This document shows, piece after piece, positions 1-8,803 of a stretch of DNA of 64,000 nt (positions are counted from its first letter, which is position 1; the number at the start of each line of letters is the position of its first letter). The notes beneath the pieces are model-generated. The model did not search any database and had not been told where the DNA came from. It was given only the letters and a program-made list of their open reading frames with translations. The stretch is from CAVXYG01 sp963766005 (GTDB taxonomy: Bacteria > Actinomycetota > Actinomycetes > S36-B12 > GCA-2699445): assembly GCA_963766005.1 (NCBI GenBank), contig CAVXYG010000012.1, positions 368,822-432,821 of the forward strand. Direction: 5' to 3'. Position numbers and translations under genes: made by a program.

Positions 1-115
1 GCCGTTGCAGCATCGTGCGATCGCCGCGCTTGGCGGTGGCGCCCCACACCCGGTACACGATGTGGACGTTGTCCACCACGACCAGGGGTTCGCCCACTTC
101 CCTACGACTTGCCAT
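1..115 (-). CDS. ABC transporter ATP-binding protein, N-terminal fragment (glycan export type)
   Basis: Only the first 38 codons lie in the window; the gene runs off the left edge. It starts at an ATG (113-115) that lies inside the 3' end of the upstream permease gene (14-nt overlap), so the two are probably translationally coupled. The visible N-terminus (MASRREVGEPLVVVDNVHIVYR) has the strand pattern that opens ABC ATPase domains; the Walker A motif lies outside. Next to an ABC-2 permease of the TagG/Wzm class, the natural reading is the ATPase of a polysaccharide or teichoic-acid-type exporter (TagH/Wzt class). The family is inferred mainly from the neighbour. Confidence 0.6.
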   Translation of the reverse strand, partial: MASRREVGEPLVVVDNVHIVYRVWGATAKRGDRTMLQR

Positions 116-1055
116 AGGAGTTCTCCCCGCGCCAGAAGAAGAGGAACGCGAGCGGCAGCGGGACGACCGCCCAGAACACGGCCAGGCCCCACATCAGCAG
201 CGTGCCGTCCCCGCCGCCGGGCGTCAGCAGCGGATAGTCGGTCATGAGCAGGTTGCGGGTGATCTCGATGTAGACGAAGCCGGGGTTGACCGTCATGATC
301 GCCGCGGCCCATTGCGGCATGCTGGAGAAGGTGGGTGCCAGCGGGAAGACGGCGCCAGAGAGCATCAGCCATACCCGGGCGATGAACGGCACGAAGTTCT
401 TGAAGTCGGTGATGGCGTTGCCGAGGCGCGCAGCGATGAACGCCAGCGACAGGGCGAACATGATCTGCAGCCCGATCGCCATCGGCATCAGCAGCCAGGA
501 CGGTTTGGGCAGTTCGGCGGTCATGAGGACCACGGCGATCATGACGCCGATGGCGACGAGCTGTTCCAGGAACTCCCGGTAGACCATGGTGAGCGGGAGG
601 ACTGCCCGCGGGAATTGCAGGGCCCGGACCAGACCCTCGTTGCCGGTGATCGCGTTGGTGCCCGAGCTCAGGGACTGGGCGAGGAACTCCATGGTGAACA
701 CGCCGATGACGACGAAGGCGATGTAGTTGCCGATCTGCGCGCCCTGGTTCAGCACGACGCCGAAGATCAGCCAGTAGACCATGGCGTTCAGGGCGGGGTT
801 GATGATCACCCACCACATGCCCAGCGAGTTCTGGTTGTTGGCCGCACTGACCTGGGCGCGCGCGTAGGTCCGGATGAACTGCTGCCGCTGAACGGTCTCC
901 TTGAAGTACCAGTTGAGCGGGATGCGGGAGTCGATCCGCTTCAGCCTGTAGCGGTCGATGATCGCCTTGGTGTCTTCGGGGTCCGGCGTCACCATCCCCT
1001 GCATCTGCCGTTCGTGGATGCCCCGCGAAGGCGACGCCTTGGGGATGTCGGACAC
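102..1055 (-). CDS. ABC-2 type transporter permease, polysaccharide/teichoic-acid export family
   Basis: A 317-residue integral membrane protein with a charged N-terminal cytoplasmic segment (about residues 1-70) and about six hydrophobic segments, the arrangement of ABC-2 permeases of the TagG/Wzm/RfbD class that move lipid-linked glycans across the membrane. The stretch NNQNSLGMWWVIINPALNA resembles the conserved amphipathic entry helix of the family. The GTG start at 1053-1055 is chosen because a GGGAGG Shine-Dalgarno lies just upstream and the longer frame would run into the LCP gene. It is followed with a 14-nt overlap by the ATPase gene at the left edge. With the LCP ligase upstream it fits a cell-envelope glycan assembly cluster. 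The exported polymer cannot be told from sequence. Confidence 0.85.
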   Translation of the reverse strand: MSDIPKASPSRGIHERQMQGMVTPDPEDTKAIIDRYRLKRIDSRIPLNWYFKETVQRQQFIRTYARAQVSAANNQNSLGMWWVIINPALNAMVYWLIFGVVLNQGAQIGNYIAFVVIGVFTMEFLAQSLSSGTNAITGNEGLVRALQFPRAVLPLTMVYREFLEQLVAIGVMIAVVLMTAELPKPSWLLMPMAIGLQIMFALSLAFIAARLGNAITDFKNFVPFIARVWLMLSGAVFPLAPTFSSMPQWAAAIMTVNPGFVYIEITRNLLMTDYPLLTPGGGDGTLLMWGLAVFWAVVPLPLAFLFFWRGENSYGKS

Positions 1056-1179
1056 TGATCCAGCCTCCCATCGACGCGCACGGGTCCTCACCGAACACGG
1101 AGAGTCTGTCAGGATGCGCGCCAGGATGCAGTCACTGCCGCGAAGGTGTCCCCGGCCGGGGCGCTCCGCTGCGGCGGGT

Positions 1180-2661
1180 TCAGCTGGCGCAGAGGCTCTC
1201 GTCGGCCGTTGTCGGCCGCGGATCGGCACCCGTGCCCGCCGGGATCCGGGGGACCGAGACTGCTTGGACGCCGCTGAAGTTCGACCCGACGATCAGCTGG
1301 ACCTGACCGGCGCCCACACCGGGGTCAGCCCGCAGGATGCTGCCGGGGACAGCCTGGGCCACCGTCCGGGCCGCTTCGGCATCGGCCGGGTTGTGCACGA
1401 CGACCGACTCCGGATAGGTGTCGGTCTCGGCGATGCTCAGCGCGCCGACGACGAAGCCCTCCGAGGAGAGGCCCTGCGCAGCCTTCGTGGCGGCATTGTC
1501 GCGGCCGTTGCCGTTGGCGACCGCGACAACGATCTGGCTCGGAGCGACGGTGAGGACGGATTCGCCGGCCTTCACGGGTGCCGGCCAGGGCTCGTCGGCG
1601 GCGATCGCGGCCCAGATCTCGCCCGCCTTGGCGTCGTTGATGAGCACGTCCCTGCCGTCGGGGGAGTAGTCGAACGGCATCGTGACGAAGGAGATGTTCT
1701 CGGGGCGCAGATGACGCATGCTCTGTGCCATCGAGGCCATCTCGGTGATCTGGTCCAGGCCCGGGTCCACCGACAGCGAGGCGGTGGCGGCGTCGAGCAT
1801 GCGGTACAGCGTCACCGGCTTCAGGATGAGTTCGCGGTCGGTTGCCTGACGGATGGCCGAGGCGAGGAACTGGTGCTGGCGCTGGATCCGGTCGATGTCG
1901 GAGCCGTCGCCCAGGCTCTTGCGCGCCCGCACGAAGGCCAAGGCCTGGTCGCCGGTCACCGTGGACCAGCCGGCGGGCAGGTCCAGGCCGCTGTCCCGGT
2001 CGTAGACCGCTTCGGTGAGGCAGACATCGACGCCGCCGAGTGCCTCCACGACGTGCTTGAAGCCGAGGAAGTCCACGACGACCGCATGGTGCACGTCGAT
2101 CCCGGTCATGCGCTCCACGGTCGCGACGGTGCAGGTGGGGCCGCCGAAGGTGAACGAGGCGTTGAAGCGGTCGGTGACCTCCCACTGCCCGGAGTCCGAC
2201 GCGCACTTGGGCATCGTGACGAGGGTGTCGCGCGGGATGGACACCACCAGCGCCCGCTCCCGGTCCCCTGACACGTGGACGAGCAGCGTCGTGTCGGAGC
2301 GCTCCCCGCTGATCTCTTCGGTCTCGCCGCCGACAGTGTTGCCGTCCGCACGGCTATCGCTTCCCATGACGAGGAAGTTCACCGGCTCGTAGGAGGCGAC
2401 CGGCTCCGCGAGCTCGAACCCCTCGATCGTCGTGACGTTGCCCTCCAGCTGCTTGGCCAGGTACCACACGCCGGTGAGCGCGGCACCGGCGATCAGGGCC
2501 AGCACGACCACCACGACGCCCACAACCCGGGGCCAACGGCGCGGGGCGGTGGCTGCCGGTGCTTCGGTCGAGGGGAGGGTGCCGGTCGTTCCGGGTCCGG
2601 CGTGGGACGCCTCGGACTCGCCCGCAGGCGTAGGCTCAGGCCCCGCGTCCGCTGGTGTCAT
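1180..2661 (-). CDS. LytR-CpsA-Psr (LCP) family cell-wall glycopolymer ligase with LytR_C domain
   Basis: A 493-residue type II membrane protein: Pro/Ala-rich cytoplasmic tail, one transmembrane helix at about residues 44-68, an LCP domain beginning at NFLVMGSDSRADG (about 95), the SIPRDTLV motif (about 141) and an Arg-rich RIQRQHQF segment, then a C-terminal LytR_C domain (VVVAVANGNGRDNAA onward). LCP proteins transfer undecaprenyl-phosphate-linked polymers such as arabinogalactan or teichoic acids to peptidoglycan. The ATG at 2661 is preferred over an upstream TTG because GGAAGG lies about ten bases before it. Its neighbour is a TIGR03089 protein, the same pairing as mycobacterial Rv3267/Rv3268. 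The polymer substrate is unknown. Confidence 0.93.
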   Translation of the reverse strand: MTPADAGPEPTPAGESEASHAGPGTTGTLPSTEAPAATAPRRWPRVVGVVVVVLALIAGAALTGVWYLAKQLEGNVTTIEGFELAEPVASYEPVNFLVMGSDSRADGNTVGGETEEISGERSDTTLLVHVSGDRERALVVSIPRDTLVTMPKCASDSGQWEVTDRFNASFTFGGPTCTVATVERMTGIDVHHAVVVDFLGFKHVVEALGGVDVCLTEAVYDRDSGLDLPAGWSTVTGDQALAFVRARKSLGDGSDIDRIQRQHQFLASAIRQATDRELILKPVTLYRMLDAATASLSVDPGLDQITEMASMAQSMRHLRPENISFVTMPFDYSPDGRDVLINDAKAGEIWAAIAADEPWPAPVKAGESVLTVAPSQIVVAVANGNGRDNAATKAAQGLSSEGFVVGALSIAETDTYPESVVVHNPADAEAARTVAQAVPGSILRADPGVGAGQVQLIVGSNFSGVQAVSVPRIPAGTGADPRPTTADESLCAS

Positions 2662-2757
2662 CGCCGTCCAATCCTTCCGAGCGCGCTGCAAGACTATCCG
2701 TGGTGTGGGCGGCTTCTCACCCGATATCGGACGGGCCGGTCGCCATTGCCGCTCTCC

Positions 2758-3486
2758 TCAGACGCCGCTGGCCGTTGCGTGGTTCCCTTCCTGCCGCGCG
2801 ATCGATGTGGTGTCCGTCATGGTCGTGAGCACCACACTGCCCTCGACCGCAGCGGGAACCACGGCGGCCGCGAGCAAACCCTCGAGGGTCCGCGGGCTCA
2901 GGCTGCTCAGCAGGCGACCCGCCGGCGGCAGGCCCCACCGGAGGGCCAGTTCCTCGGCCCGATGCAGGGCCTCGGCACCGGTCAGGGATCCCGCCGGACC
3001 GACGAGCCATGGTTGGTGCGGCGGCGGCCAGCGCAGGGCAGCGGAGTCCGGCTGGCCCCGCACGAGCGCCGCGAGGTCGTCCCAGCCCTCCGGGGTCTCG
3101 GCCCCCAGCGGCAGGCCCCAGGGGTGCAGCGAGACCGCGCAGGCCTCCTCGACGCCCGGCGCCGCGCCGGGGTTCGCCGAGAGCGCCAGGACAGCGCCGG
3201 GCGGTGGCTGCGGTCCGAGCGCGACCGTCAGGCCCGCTGCCCAGGCGCCGATCGCGAGGATCGGGGCCTGCCAGTGGCACGGGACATCGAGCCACGCGAC
3301 GCTCCCCGGCTCCGCCAGCACTTCATCGGCGAAGAAGTTGGCCGCCTTGTGCACCGCGTTCGCCGCTGAGGCCGCAGACAACTCCACGCGGGCGCCATCG
3401 GCAGCGTAGTAGGTGATGATCGGTGCCGACGGGCTCTCCGAGAGCCATCGGAGCAGCCGGTCCCCGGGCGACGGTGTTGGCGACAC
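2758..3486 (-). CDS. TIGR03089 family protein (short AMP-binding-like protein)
   Basis: A 242-residue protein resembling the actinobacterial TIGR03089 family: an opening segment like the N-terminus of AMP-forming acyl-CoA ligases, without the later catalytic core. No function is established for the family. In mycobacteria the homologue (Rv3268) sits beside an LCP protein as here, which hints at envelope biology, but that is inference. The GTG start (3484-3486) is preceded six bases upstream by TAGCGT (3493-3498 on this strand), a good -10 box with no room for a Shine-Dalgarno, so the transcript is probably leaderless. It is divergent from the nucleotidyltransferase gene. Confidence 0.8.
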   Translation of the reverse strand: MSPTPSPGDRLLRWLSESPSAPIITYYAADGARVELSAASAANAVHKAANFFADEVLAEPGSVAWLDVPCHWQAPILAIGAWAAGLTVALGPQPPPGAVLALSANPGAAPGVEEACAVSLHPWGLPLGAETPEGWDDLAALVRGQPDSAALRWPPPHQPWLVGPAGSLTGAEALHRAEELALRWGLPPAGRLLSSLSPRTLEGLLAAAVVPAAVEGSVVLTTMTDTTSIARQEGNHATASGV

Positions 3487-3554
3487 GGCGCGACGCTAGC
3501 ACCGGCCCGCCGCCATTACGGCCACCGCCCGGCCGGGTGTGTCACGGTAGGAGC

Positions 3555-4637
3555 GTGTTGGAAGCGATCCTGCTCGTCGGAGGCAAGGGCACCAGGCTGC
3601 GCCCGCTGACCGTGAACACTCCCAAGCCCATGCTGCCGGTGGCGGGCGTCCCCTTCACCGCCCACCAGATCGCACGGGCCCGTGCTGCCGGCGTCGGCCG
3701 CGTGGTCCTGGGCACTTCGTACCGGGCGGAGATCTTCGAGGACTACTTCGGCGACGGGGCACGCGCGGGCGTGGAGCTGCAGTACATGGTGGAGGACGAG
3801 CCGTTGGGCACCGGCGGCGCGATCCGGCATGCCGCAGCTGCGCTCACCTGCGGGCCGGACGACCCGGTGCTCGTGTTCAACGGAGATGTGCTCTCCGGCC
3901 TCGACATCTCGGCACTCGTGCGCCGGCACACCGAGGCGGACGCGGACGTGACGCTGTACCTGACACGGGTGGAGGATCCGCGGGCCTTCGGCCTGGTGCC
4001 CACCGACGGGGCGGGGCGGGTGTCGGCGTTCCTGGAGAAGCCGCAGACCCCGGAGGAGATCGTCACCGACCAGATCAACGCCGGCTGCTACGTGTTCCGC
4101 CGATCGGTCATCGATGCGATCCCGACCGGCCGGCCGGTGTCGGTGGAGCGGGAGACCTTCCCCGGGCTGCTCGCCTCCGGGGCAACCGTGCTCGGCGTCG
4201 TCGATGATGCGTACTGGCTGGACCTCGGCACCCCCCTCGCCTTCGTTCAGGGGTCCACGGAGTTGGTCACCGGTCTCATCAGCTCTCCGGCCCTCCCCGG
4301 ACCGACGGGGCAGTCCCTCGTCCTTCCCGGGGCGAGGATCGCCGCCGATGCTGTGCTGACCGGCGGCACCACGATCGGGGAGGACTGCGTGGTCGCCGAG
4401 GGCGCGGTCGTGGACGGTGCCGTCGTGCTCCCGGGCGCCAGGATCGGCCGGGGCGCCGTCGTGCGCGGCAGCGTCATCGGCGCCGGTGCCGAGATCGGGC
4501 CGGAGGCCGTGCTGGACGGTGTGGTCGTCGGGGACGGCGCTGCTGTCGGGGGCCGCAACGAGTTGCTCACCGGCGTGCGCGTCTTCCCCGGGCACCGCCT
4601 CGAACCGGGCGCGGTGCGATTCTCCTCCGACCAGTAG
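3555..4637 (+). CDS. manB: Mannose-1-phosphate guanylyltransferase-like sugar nucleotidyltransferase
   Basis: A 360-residue nucleotidyltransferase. The N-terminus has the pyrophosphorylase signature LLVGGKGTRLRPLT followed by KPMLPVAG, then NGDVL for the metal/nucleotide site, and EKP before the sugar-binding region. After about residue 250 come left-handed beta-helix hexapeptide repeats (GTTIGEDCVVAEGAVVDG and similar). This layout matches actinobacterial ManB/RmlA2 enzymes that make GDP-mannose for mannans, lipoglycans and polyprenyl-phosphomannose. The start is uncertain by one codon: GTG at 3555 is followed directly by TTG at 3558, which is better spaced from AGGAG at 3549-3553 and would give the family's usual MEAILLVGG opening. 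Substrate specificity is inferred from overall similarity and its place near the F420 genes, as in mycobacteria. Confidence 0.82.
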   Translation: MLEAILLVGGKGTRLRPLTVNTPKPMLPVAGVPFTAHQIARARAAGVGRVVLGTSYRAEIFEDYFGDGARAGVELQYMVEDEPLGTGGAIRHAAAALTCGPDDPVLVFNGDVLSGLDISALVRRHTEADADVTLYLTRVEDPRAFGLVPTDGAGRVSAFLEKPQTPEEIVTDQINAGCYVFRRSVIDAIPTGRPVSVERETFPGLLASGATVLGVVDDAYWLDLGTPLAFVQGSTELVTGLISSPALPGPTGQSLVLPGARIAADAVLTGGTTIGEDCVVAEGAVVDGAVVLPGARIGRGAVVRGSVIGAGAEIGPEAVLDGVVVGDGAAVGGRNELLTGVRVFPGHRLEPGAVRFSSDQ

Positions 4638-4652
4638 CCCGGACCCGCCCAT

Positions 4653-5537
4653 TCAGCGGTGGGTCGGCAACGTGATGCGGGGGCCGAACCGAGGCTGTCT
4701 GATCCCGGACAGCTCGATCATGCGTACCGCCCGATATCGATGCCCGTCGTAGGGAGCGAGGAGCTCCAGCATCTGCTGATCGCTGCTGCGGGCCCGCCCG
4801 GTGAGCGCGTACCCCACGAGGTTGGCGAGGTGGTAGTCGCCCACACTGACCGCATCGGCATCACCGAGCGCCCGGAATCCGACTTCCGCCATCGTCCACG
4901 GCCCGATGCCGCGCACTGCGGCCAGGCGGGCCCGGAGCGCTCCTGCGTCGTGGTCCGGGAGGCGTTGCCGGGCCAGGCGCAGCACGGCACCGGCGCGGGC
5001 ATGGTCGACGCCGGCGCTGCGCCACCACCAGGAGGGGATGCCCGCGACGGTGTGCCGATCCGGGGCGACCCACATCCCCGTCGGGGCGGGCCCGGGGGCC
5101 GGCTCGCCGTGCTCCCGGCACAGCCGGAACCAGGAACGGCGCGACTCCACGCCGGTCACCTTCTGCTCCAGGACCGCTTGGACAGCGGTCTGGAAGGCCA
5201 GCCCGGTGGCCGGTACTCGCCAATGCGCGCCGCGCACCCGCCACTGGCTGGCCACGACGCTGCCCGGCCGCGGGACGAAGCCGGCCGGATCGTCGGTGTC
5301 GCCGAGCAGGCTCGGCGCCCGCTCCAGCGCGGCTTCCGCTCCCGGCCCCCAGGCCTCGACCTGCACGGCGTCACCTGCCCGATGCAGGCGCAGCGTGGCC
5401 GCGGCATCGCTCCAGCGGCCGGTCAGCCACCACTGCTGGGCGCCGGTGCGACGAGCCACGGGGTCGGCGGTGCCGCGCGTCAACGGGCCCAGGACGACCG
5501 AGAGGTCGATCGGCCACGACGGCCGCCAGATGCGCAT
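4653..5537 (-). CDS. AlkA-like DNA-3-methyladenine glycosylase (HhH-GPD family)
   Basis: A 294-residue protein of the DNA-3-methyladenine glycosylase 2 class, which excises alkylated bases in base excision repair. The C-terminal half carries the helix-hairpin-helix VRGIGPWTM and, after the usual spacing, the catalytic Asp in VGDYHLANLVG (about residue 234). The N-terminal half corresponds to the AlkA N-domain. The start is ATG at 5535-5537, directly after an in-frame GTG at 5538-5540, so it could be one codon longer. It is convergent with the nucleotidyltransferase gene (15 nt between stops) and lies just downstream of fbiB. A similar enzyme beside the F420 genes is familiar from other actinobacteria, so the placement is probably conserved rather than accidental. 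Confidence 0.87.
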   Translation of the reverse strand: MRIWRPSWPIDLSVVLGPLTRGTADPVARRTGAQQWWLTGRWSDAAATLRLHRAGDAVQVEAWGPGAEAALERAPSLLGDTDDPAGFVPRPGSVVASQWRVRGAHWRVPATGLAFQTAVQAVLEQKVTGVESRRSWFRLCREHGEPAPGPAPTGMWVAPDRHTVAGIPSWWWRSAGVDHARAGAVLRLARQRLPDHDAGALRARLAAVRGIGPWTMAEVGFRALGDADAVSVGDYHLANLVGYALTGRARSSDQQMLELLAPYDGHRYRAVRMIELSGIRQPRFGPRITLPTHR

Positions 5538-5557
5538 CACCGTTCGATCCTGCCGAG

Positions 5558-6913
5558 TCAGCGCCGTAGGAGGAAGTCTGCCGCCGCACGTGGCGGCCGG
5601 GCCGTCGCCTCGGCCACCGGGTAGCCCACCGCTACCGCTCCGAGGGGCTGCCAGTCCGGCGGCAGATCCAGCACCTCGTGCACGACGTCGGGACAGAAGA
5701 CCGTGGCGGAGATCCAGGCTGAGCCGAGCCCCTCCCCGGCCAGCGCTACGAGCAGGTTCTGCACGGCGGCTCCGCCGGCCACCAGGAACAGATCGCGCTC
5801 GAAGCCGTTGCGCCGGTCGTCGGGGTAGTCGTGGGCCGCGCCGGACAGGGCGAGGAACGGCAGCACCACCTCCGGGGCGCGGCGCAGGATGTCGCCCCGG
5901 GCCACCCGCTTGGCGATCGCGGCGTCCGGGTAGCCGTCGATGCTGCGCAGGTCCCGCTCCCAGCGCTCGCGCATCGCGTCGAGCAGGCCAGTGCGTCCCT
6001 GCGCATCGGCGAGGTGCACGAAGCGCCAGGGTGTCGTGTGGTGCGGCGCTGGCGCGGTGATGGCGGCGCTGACCGCCGCCTCGATCGCCTCCGGCGGGAC
6101 GGGGCGGTCGGCGAAATGGCGGATGGTGCGGCGGTGGAACGGGGCCTCCCGGCGCCCTGCGGCCATCGCCTCGTCGGTGCCGAGGCGGAACAAATCGTCC
6201 CCGGCCTGCCGGACCAACGCTGCTGCGCCTGGGCCGTCGGCCTGCTGCACGAGGTCGGCCAATCCGCGCACGACCGTCACTGGTCGCCCGGCGGTCTTCC
6301 CGGCGACCAGCTCGGCCAGCCCGGCGATCTCGTCGGCGACGGCGGGTTCGGTGACCCGCAGCGGGTTGCCGTAGGGATCGTGCTGCCCAGCCAGCGACAC
6401 CAGGGGCGGCAGGCCGGCTGCGCCGATCGCGGAGTCGGTCTGGCCGCGCCGCCAGGCCCGGCCCAGCGTGTCGCTGATGACCACGGCAAGGCGCAGCCCG
6501 GTGGCCTCCTGCACGGCCGCCCGGATGGCCCGGGCATCGGCGTCCGGGTCGGGGGGCAGCGGCAGGCAGGTCCCGGCGGGCGTGTTGCTGGCGTCGACCC
6601 CGCCCGCCGCCAGCACCAGGCCGTGCCGGGTCCGCACGATCCGGGTCAGCGTGGCGCCCTGCGCGTCGCGGCGCTCGGCGACGATATCGGCCGTCTGCTC
6701 CTCGATCACTTCCTCGCGGGGCCGGTCGGTCACGAGGCCGGCCGCCTTCGCCACGATCTTGGACGTGACGACCAGGACGTCGCCGTCGTGCAGCCCGGTC
6801 GATCCGTCCGGCCAGGTCAGATGGGGAACCGCAGCCAAGACGAGGTCCGGGATGCTCGCCCCGGCGTCGACCTCGGGCATTCCCGGCAGCGCGACGGCCT
6901 GCAGCCGCGTCAT
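5558..6913 (-). CDS. fbiB: F420-0:gamma-glutamyl ligase / nitroreductase fusion FbiB
   Basis: A 451-residue two-domain enzyme of coenzyme F420 synthesis. Residues 1 to about 245 are a CofE-type GTP-dependent glutamate ligase (VTSKIVAKAAG, then a metal-site region around SDTLGRAWRRGQTD). From about residue 260 to the end is an FMN-binding nitroreductase-fold domain (RRTIRHFADRPVP, later GLGSAWISATVFCPD). In mycobacterial FbiB the N-terminal domain adds gamma-linked glutamates and the C-terminal domain reduces dehydro-F420; the fused form is typical of actinobacteria. The ATG start (6911-6913) overlaps the fbiA stop in an ATGA, indicating coupled translation. Length and domain order match the mycobacterial enzyme. 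Confidence 0.95.
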   Translation of the reverse strand: MTRLQAVALPGMPEVDAGASIPDLVLAAVPHLTWPDGSTGLHDGDVLVVTSKIVAKAAGLVTDRPREEVIEEQTADIVAERRDAQGATLTRIVRTRHGLVLAAGGVDASNTPAGTCLPLPPDPDADARAIRAAVQEATGLRLAVVISDTLGRAWRRGQTDSAIGAAGLPPLVSLAGQHDPYGNPLRVTEPAVADEIAGLAELVAGKTAGRPVTVVRGLADLVQQADGPGAAALVRQAGDDLFRLGTDEAMAAGRREAPFHRRTIRHFADRPVPPEAIEAAVSAAITAPAPHHTTPWRFVHLADAQGRTGLLDAMRERWERDLRSIDGYPDAAIAKRVARGDILRRAPEVVLPFLALSGAAHDYPDDRRNGFERDLFLVAGGAAVQNLLVALAGEGLGSAWISATVFCPDVVHEVLDLPPDWQPLGAVAVGYPVAEATARPPRAAADFLLRR

Positions 6914-7881
6914 GGGCGCAGCTCCAGAGCGAACTCGTAACCGGCCCAGGCGAGGTCCTGCGCGGCCTCGGTGTCGGTCATGAGCAGCGCCCTGCTGCGC
7001 ACCGCAATGCCCTGCCCGGGCAGCACGGCCGCGGCGGCCGCGTCCTGCGGCGCCACCATCCAGCCGTCGAGCAGGTCCGGTCCGTAGTGCTCCGCCACCG
7101 CTGTCGCGTCGGTCGGCACGCCGATGGCGCTCAGGCAGGCGTCCGCCATCCCCCGGACCGGGGCGCCGCCGACGATGGGACTCACCCCGACCACCGGCGC
7201 CAGCGCCGCGACCAGGGCATCCCTGATGCCGGGCACGCTGAGGATCGCGCCGATCGACACCACCGGGTTGCTCGGCGGCAGCAGGATGAGGTCGGCCTGC
7301 CGGATCGCCTCGAGCACGCCGGGGGCCGGTGTGGCCGTGGTCGCCCCGATCTGGTGGAACGCCCGGGCAGGGACCTCAGCGCGCAGCCGCACCCACCACT
7401 CCTGGAAGTGGATGGCCTTGGTGCCGGTCTCCTCGTCGGGCACGATCACGTGCGTCTCCACCCGATCGTCGGTCATCGGCAGCAGCTGGACCCCAGGCTG
7501 CCAGCGCCGGCACAGGGCCTCGGTGATCGCGTGCAACGGGTAGCCGGCGGTGCGCAGTTGGGCGCGCACCAGGTGCGTGGCCAGATCCCGGTCGCCGAGA
7601 CCGAACCAGTCCGGGCCGTAGTGGTAGGCCGCCAGTTCCTGCTTGGCTCGCCAGCCCTCATCGGCCCGGCCCCATCCTCGGTCCTCGTCGATGCCGCCGC
7701 CGAGGGTGTACATCACCGAGTCCAGGTCGGGGCAGATGCGCAGCCCGAACAGGTCGATGTCGTCGGCGGTGTTGCCGATGACGGTGATCTCGGCGCCGGG
7801 CACGCGCTCGGCGAGGACGTCGCGCAGGGCACGGAGGAATCGGGCGCCGCCGATCCCGCCGGCCAGACAGGTGATCCGCAT
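6910..7881 (-). CDS. fbiA: 2-phospho-L-lactate/phosphoenolpyruvyl transferase FbiA (CofD)
   Basis: A 323-residue CofD-family transferase that joins the activated phospholactyl or phosphoenolpyruvyl group to the deazaflavin Fo to give F420-0 or its dehydro form. The family opening ITCLAGGIGGARFLRALRD is present, followed by VIGNTADDIDLFGLRICPDL and the ILLPPSNPVVSIGAIL motif. The ATG at 7879-7881 has GGAGG immediately upstream. It is the first gene of a two-gene operon with fbiB, overlapping by four bases. The Fo synthase and guanylyltransferase genes (fbiC, fbiD) are not in this window. Confidence 0.95.
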   Translation of the reverse strand: MRITCLAGGIGGARFLRALRDVLAERVPGAEITVIGNTADDIDLFGLRICPDLDSVMYTLGGGIDEDRGWGRADEGWRAKQELAAYHYGPDWFGLGDRDLATHLVRAQLRTAGYPLHAITEALCRRWQPGVQLLPMTDDRVETHVIVPDEETGTKAIHFQEWWVRLRAEVPARAFHQIGATTATPAPGVLEAIRQADLILLPPSNPVVSIGAILSVPGIRDALVAALAPVVGVSPIVGGAPVRGMADACLSAIGVPTDATAVAEHYGPDLLDGWMVAPQDAAAAAVLPGQGIAVRSRALLMTDTEAAQDLAWAGYEFALELRP

Positions 7882-7949
7882 CCTCCGATGGTCGCAAGCA
7901 TCGCCGCGGCCGCCACACCTGGGCCGCGGTGCCGGTAGCGTCGGGGGGT

Positions 7950-8621
7950 ATGGGGAGCCGCTGGCCGGACGGGTCGCCTGCGGCGGTGACGTTCGGCTGG
8001 GACGACGGAACCACTGCGGACCGCAGGCTCGTCGAGCTGCTCAACTCTTTCGGCATCCGGGCGACGTTCTTCCTCAACTCCGGCAAGTTCGGCCTGACGG
8101 CGCAGCAGAGCGGGTGGAAGGACTACGTCGCGGCCTCGGAGGTGGCCGACCTGTACGCGGGACACGAGGTGGGCAGCCACACGGTGGACCATCCCGATCT
8201 GACCGCGCTGTCAGATGCGGCCATCGCGGACCAGGTCCGGCGGGACCGGTCTGCGCTGGAGGAACTCGTGGGCTACCAGATCAGGGGGTTCGCCTCGCCC
8301 TTCCGCGCCCAGGACGCCCGCGTGGAGCGCGTGCTCAGGTCGGTCGGCATGCGCTATTCGCGCGGCCCCGGGACCGACCGGTCCGGCAGGCCTCCGGCCG
8401 ATCCGCTGCAGTGGATGCCGGCTGCCCACTGCTTGGACGACATTGCCGGGCTCCTGGCCGACCCCGCGCCGGGGTCGGTGTTCTGCATCTGGGGCCACGC
8501 CTACGAGTACGACGAGCAGGACGCCTGGCCGCGGCTGGAGGCGATGCTCGGCCTGGTCGCGCAGGCGCCGTGCTGGGTAGCGCCGCACGGCGAGGTCATC
8601 GCCACGCTGCTGGACGACTGA
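7950..8621 (+). CDS. Polysaccharide deacetylase family protein
   Basis: A 223-residue NodB-type deacetylase. The first motif is TFGWDDG (Asp18-Asp19 in place of the usual TFDDG), the metal-binding motif is SHTVDH with His77 and His81 after GHEVG, and a late WGHAYEYD segment would supply a C-terminal His. No signal peptide is seen, so it may act in the cytoplasm or on an intracellular substrate; NodB-family enzymes remove N- or O-acetyl groups from glycans. ATG 7950 is chosen; TAGCGT at 7936-7941 lies eight bases upstream, compatible with a leaderless transcript. An in-frame GTG at 7929 is less likely. It is divergent from fbiA. Confidence 0.8.
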   Translation: MGSRWPDGSPAAVTFGWDDGTTADRRLVELLNSFGIRATFFLNSGKFGLTAQQSGWKDYVAASEVADLYAGHEVGSHTVDHPDLTALSDAAIADQVRRDRSALEELVGYQIRGFASPFRAQDARVERVLRSVGMRYSRGPGTDRSGRPPADPLQWMPAAHCLDDIAGLLADPAPGSVFCIWGHAYEYDEQDAWPRLEAMLGLVAQAPCWVAPHGEVIATLLDD

Positions 8622-8803
8622 AGTACCCTGCCCGGCGGGACCCTGCCGTGGCGGCGCTGAGCGCGATGACCTTGGAGCGGCGCCTCCCGGCACGGTAGCC
8701 GCCCGGGTGCGGGGGTGGCCGCGGCTGCGACGAGGCCGACGTGCGCTGCGCTCCGCGGGTACCGCCGTGAGGTCGACACCTGGCGTTCCGGCGCGCCGAG
8801 GGC

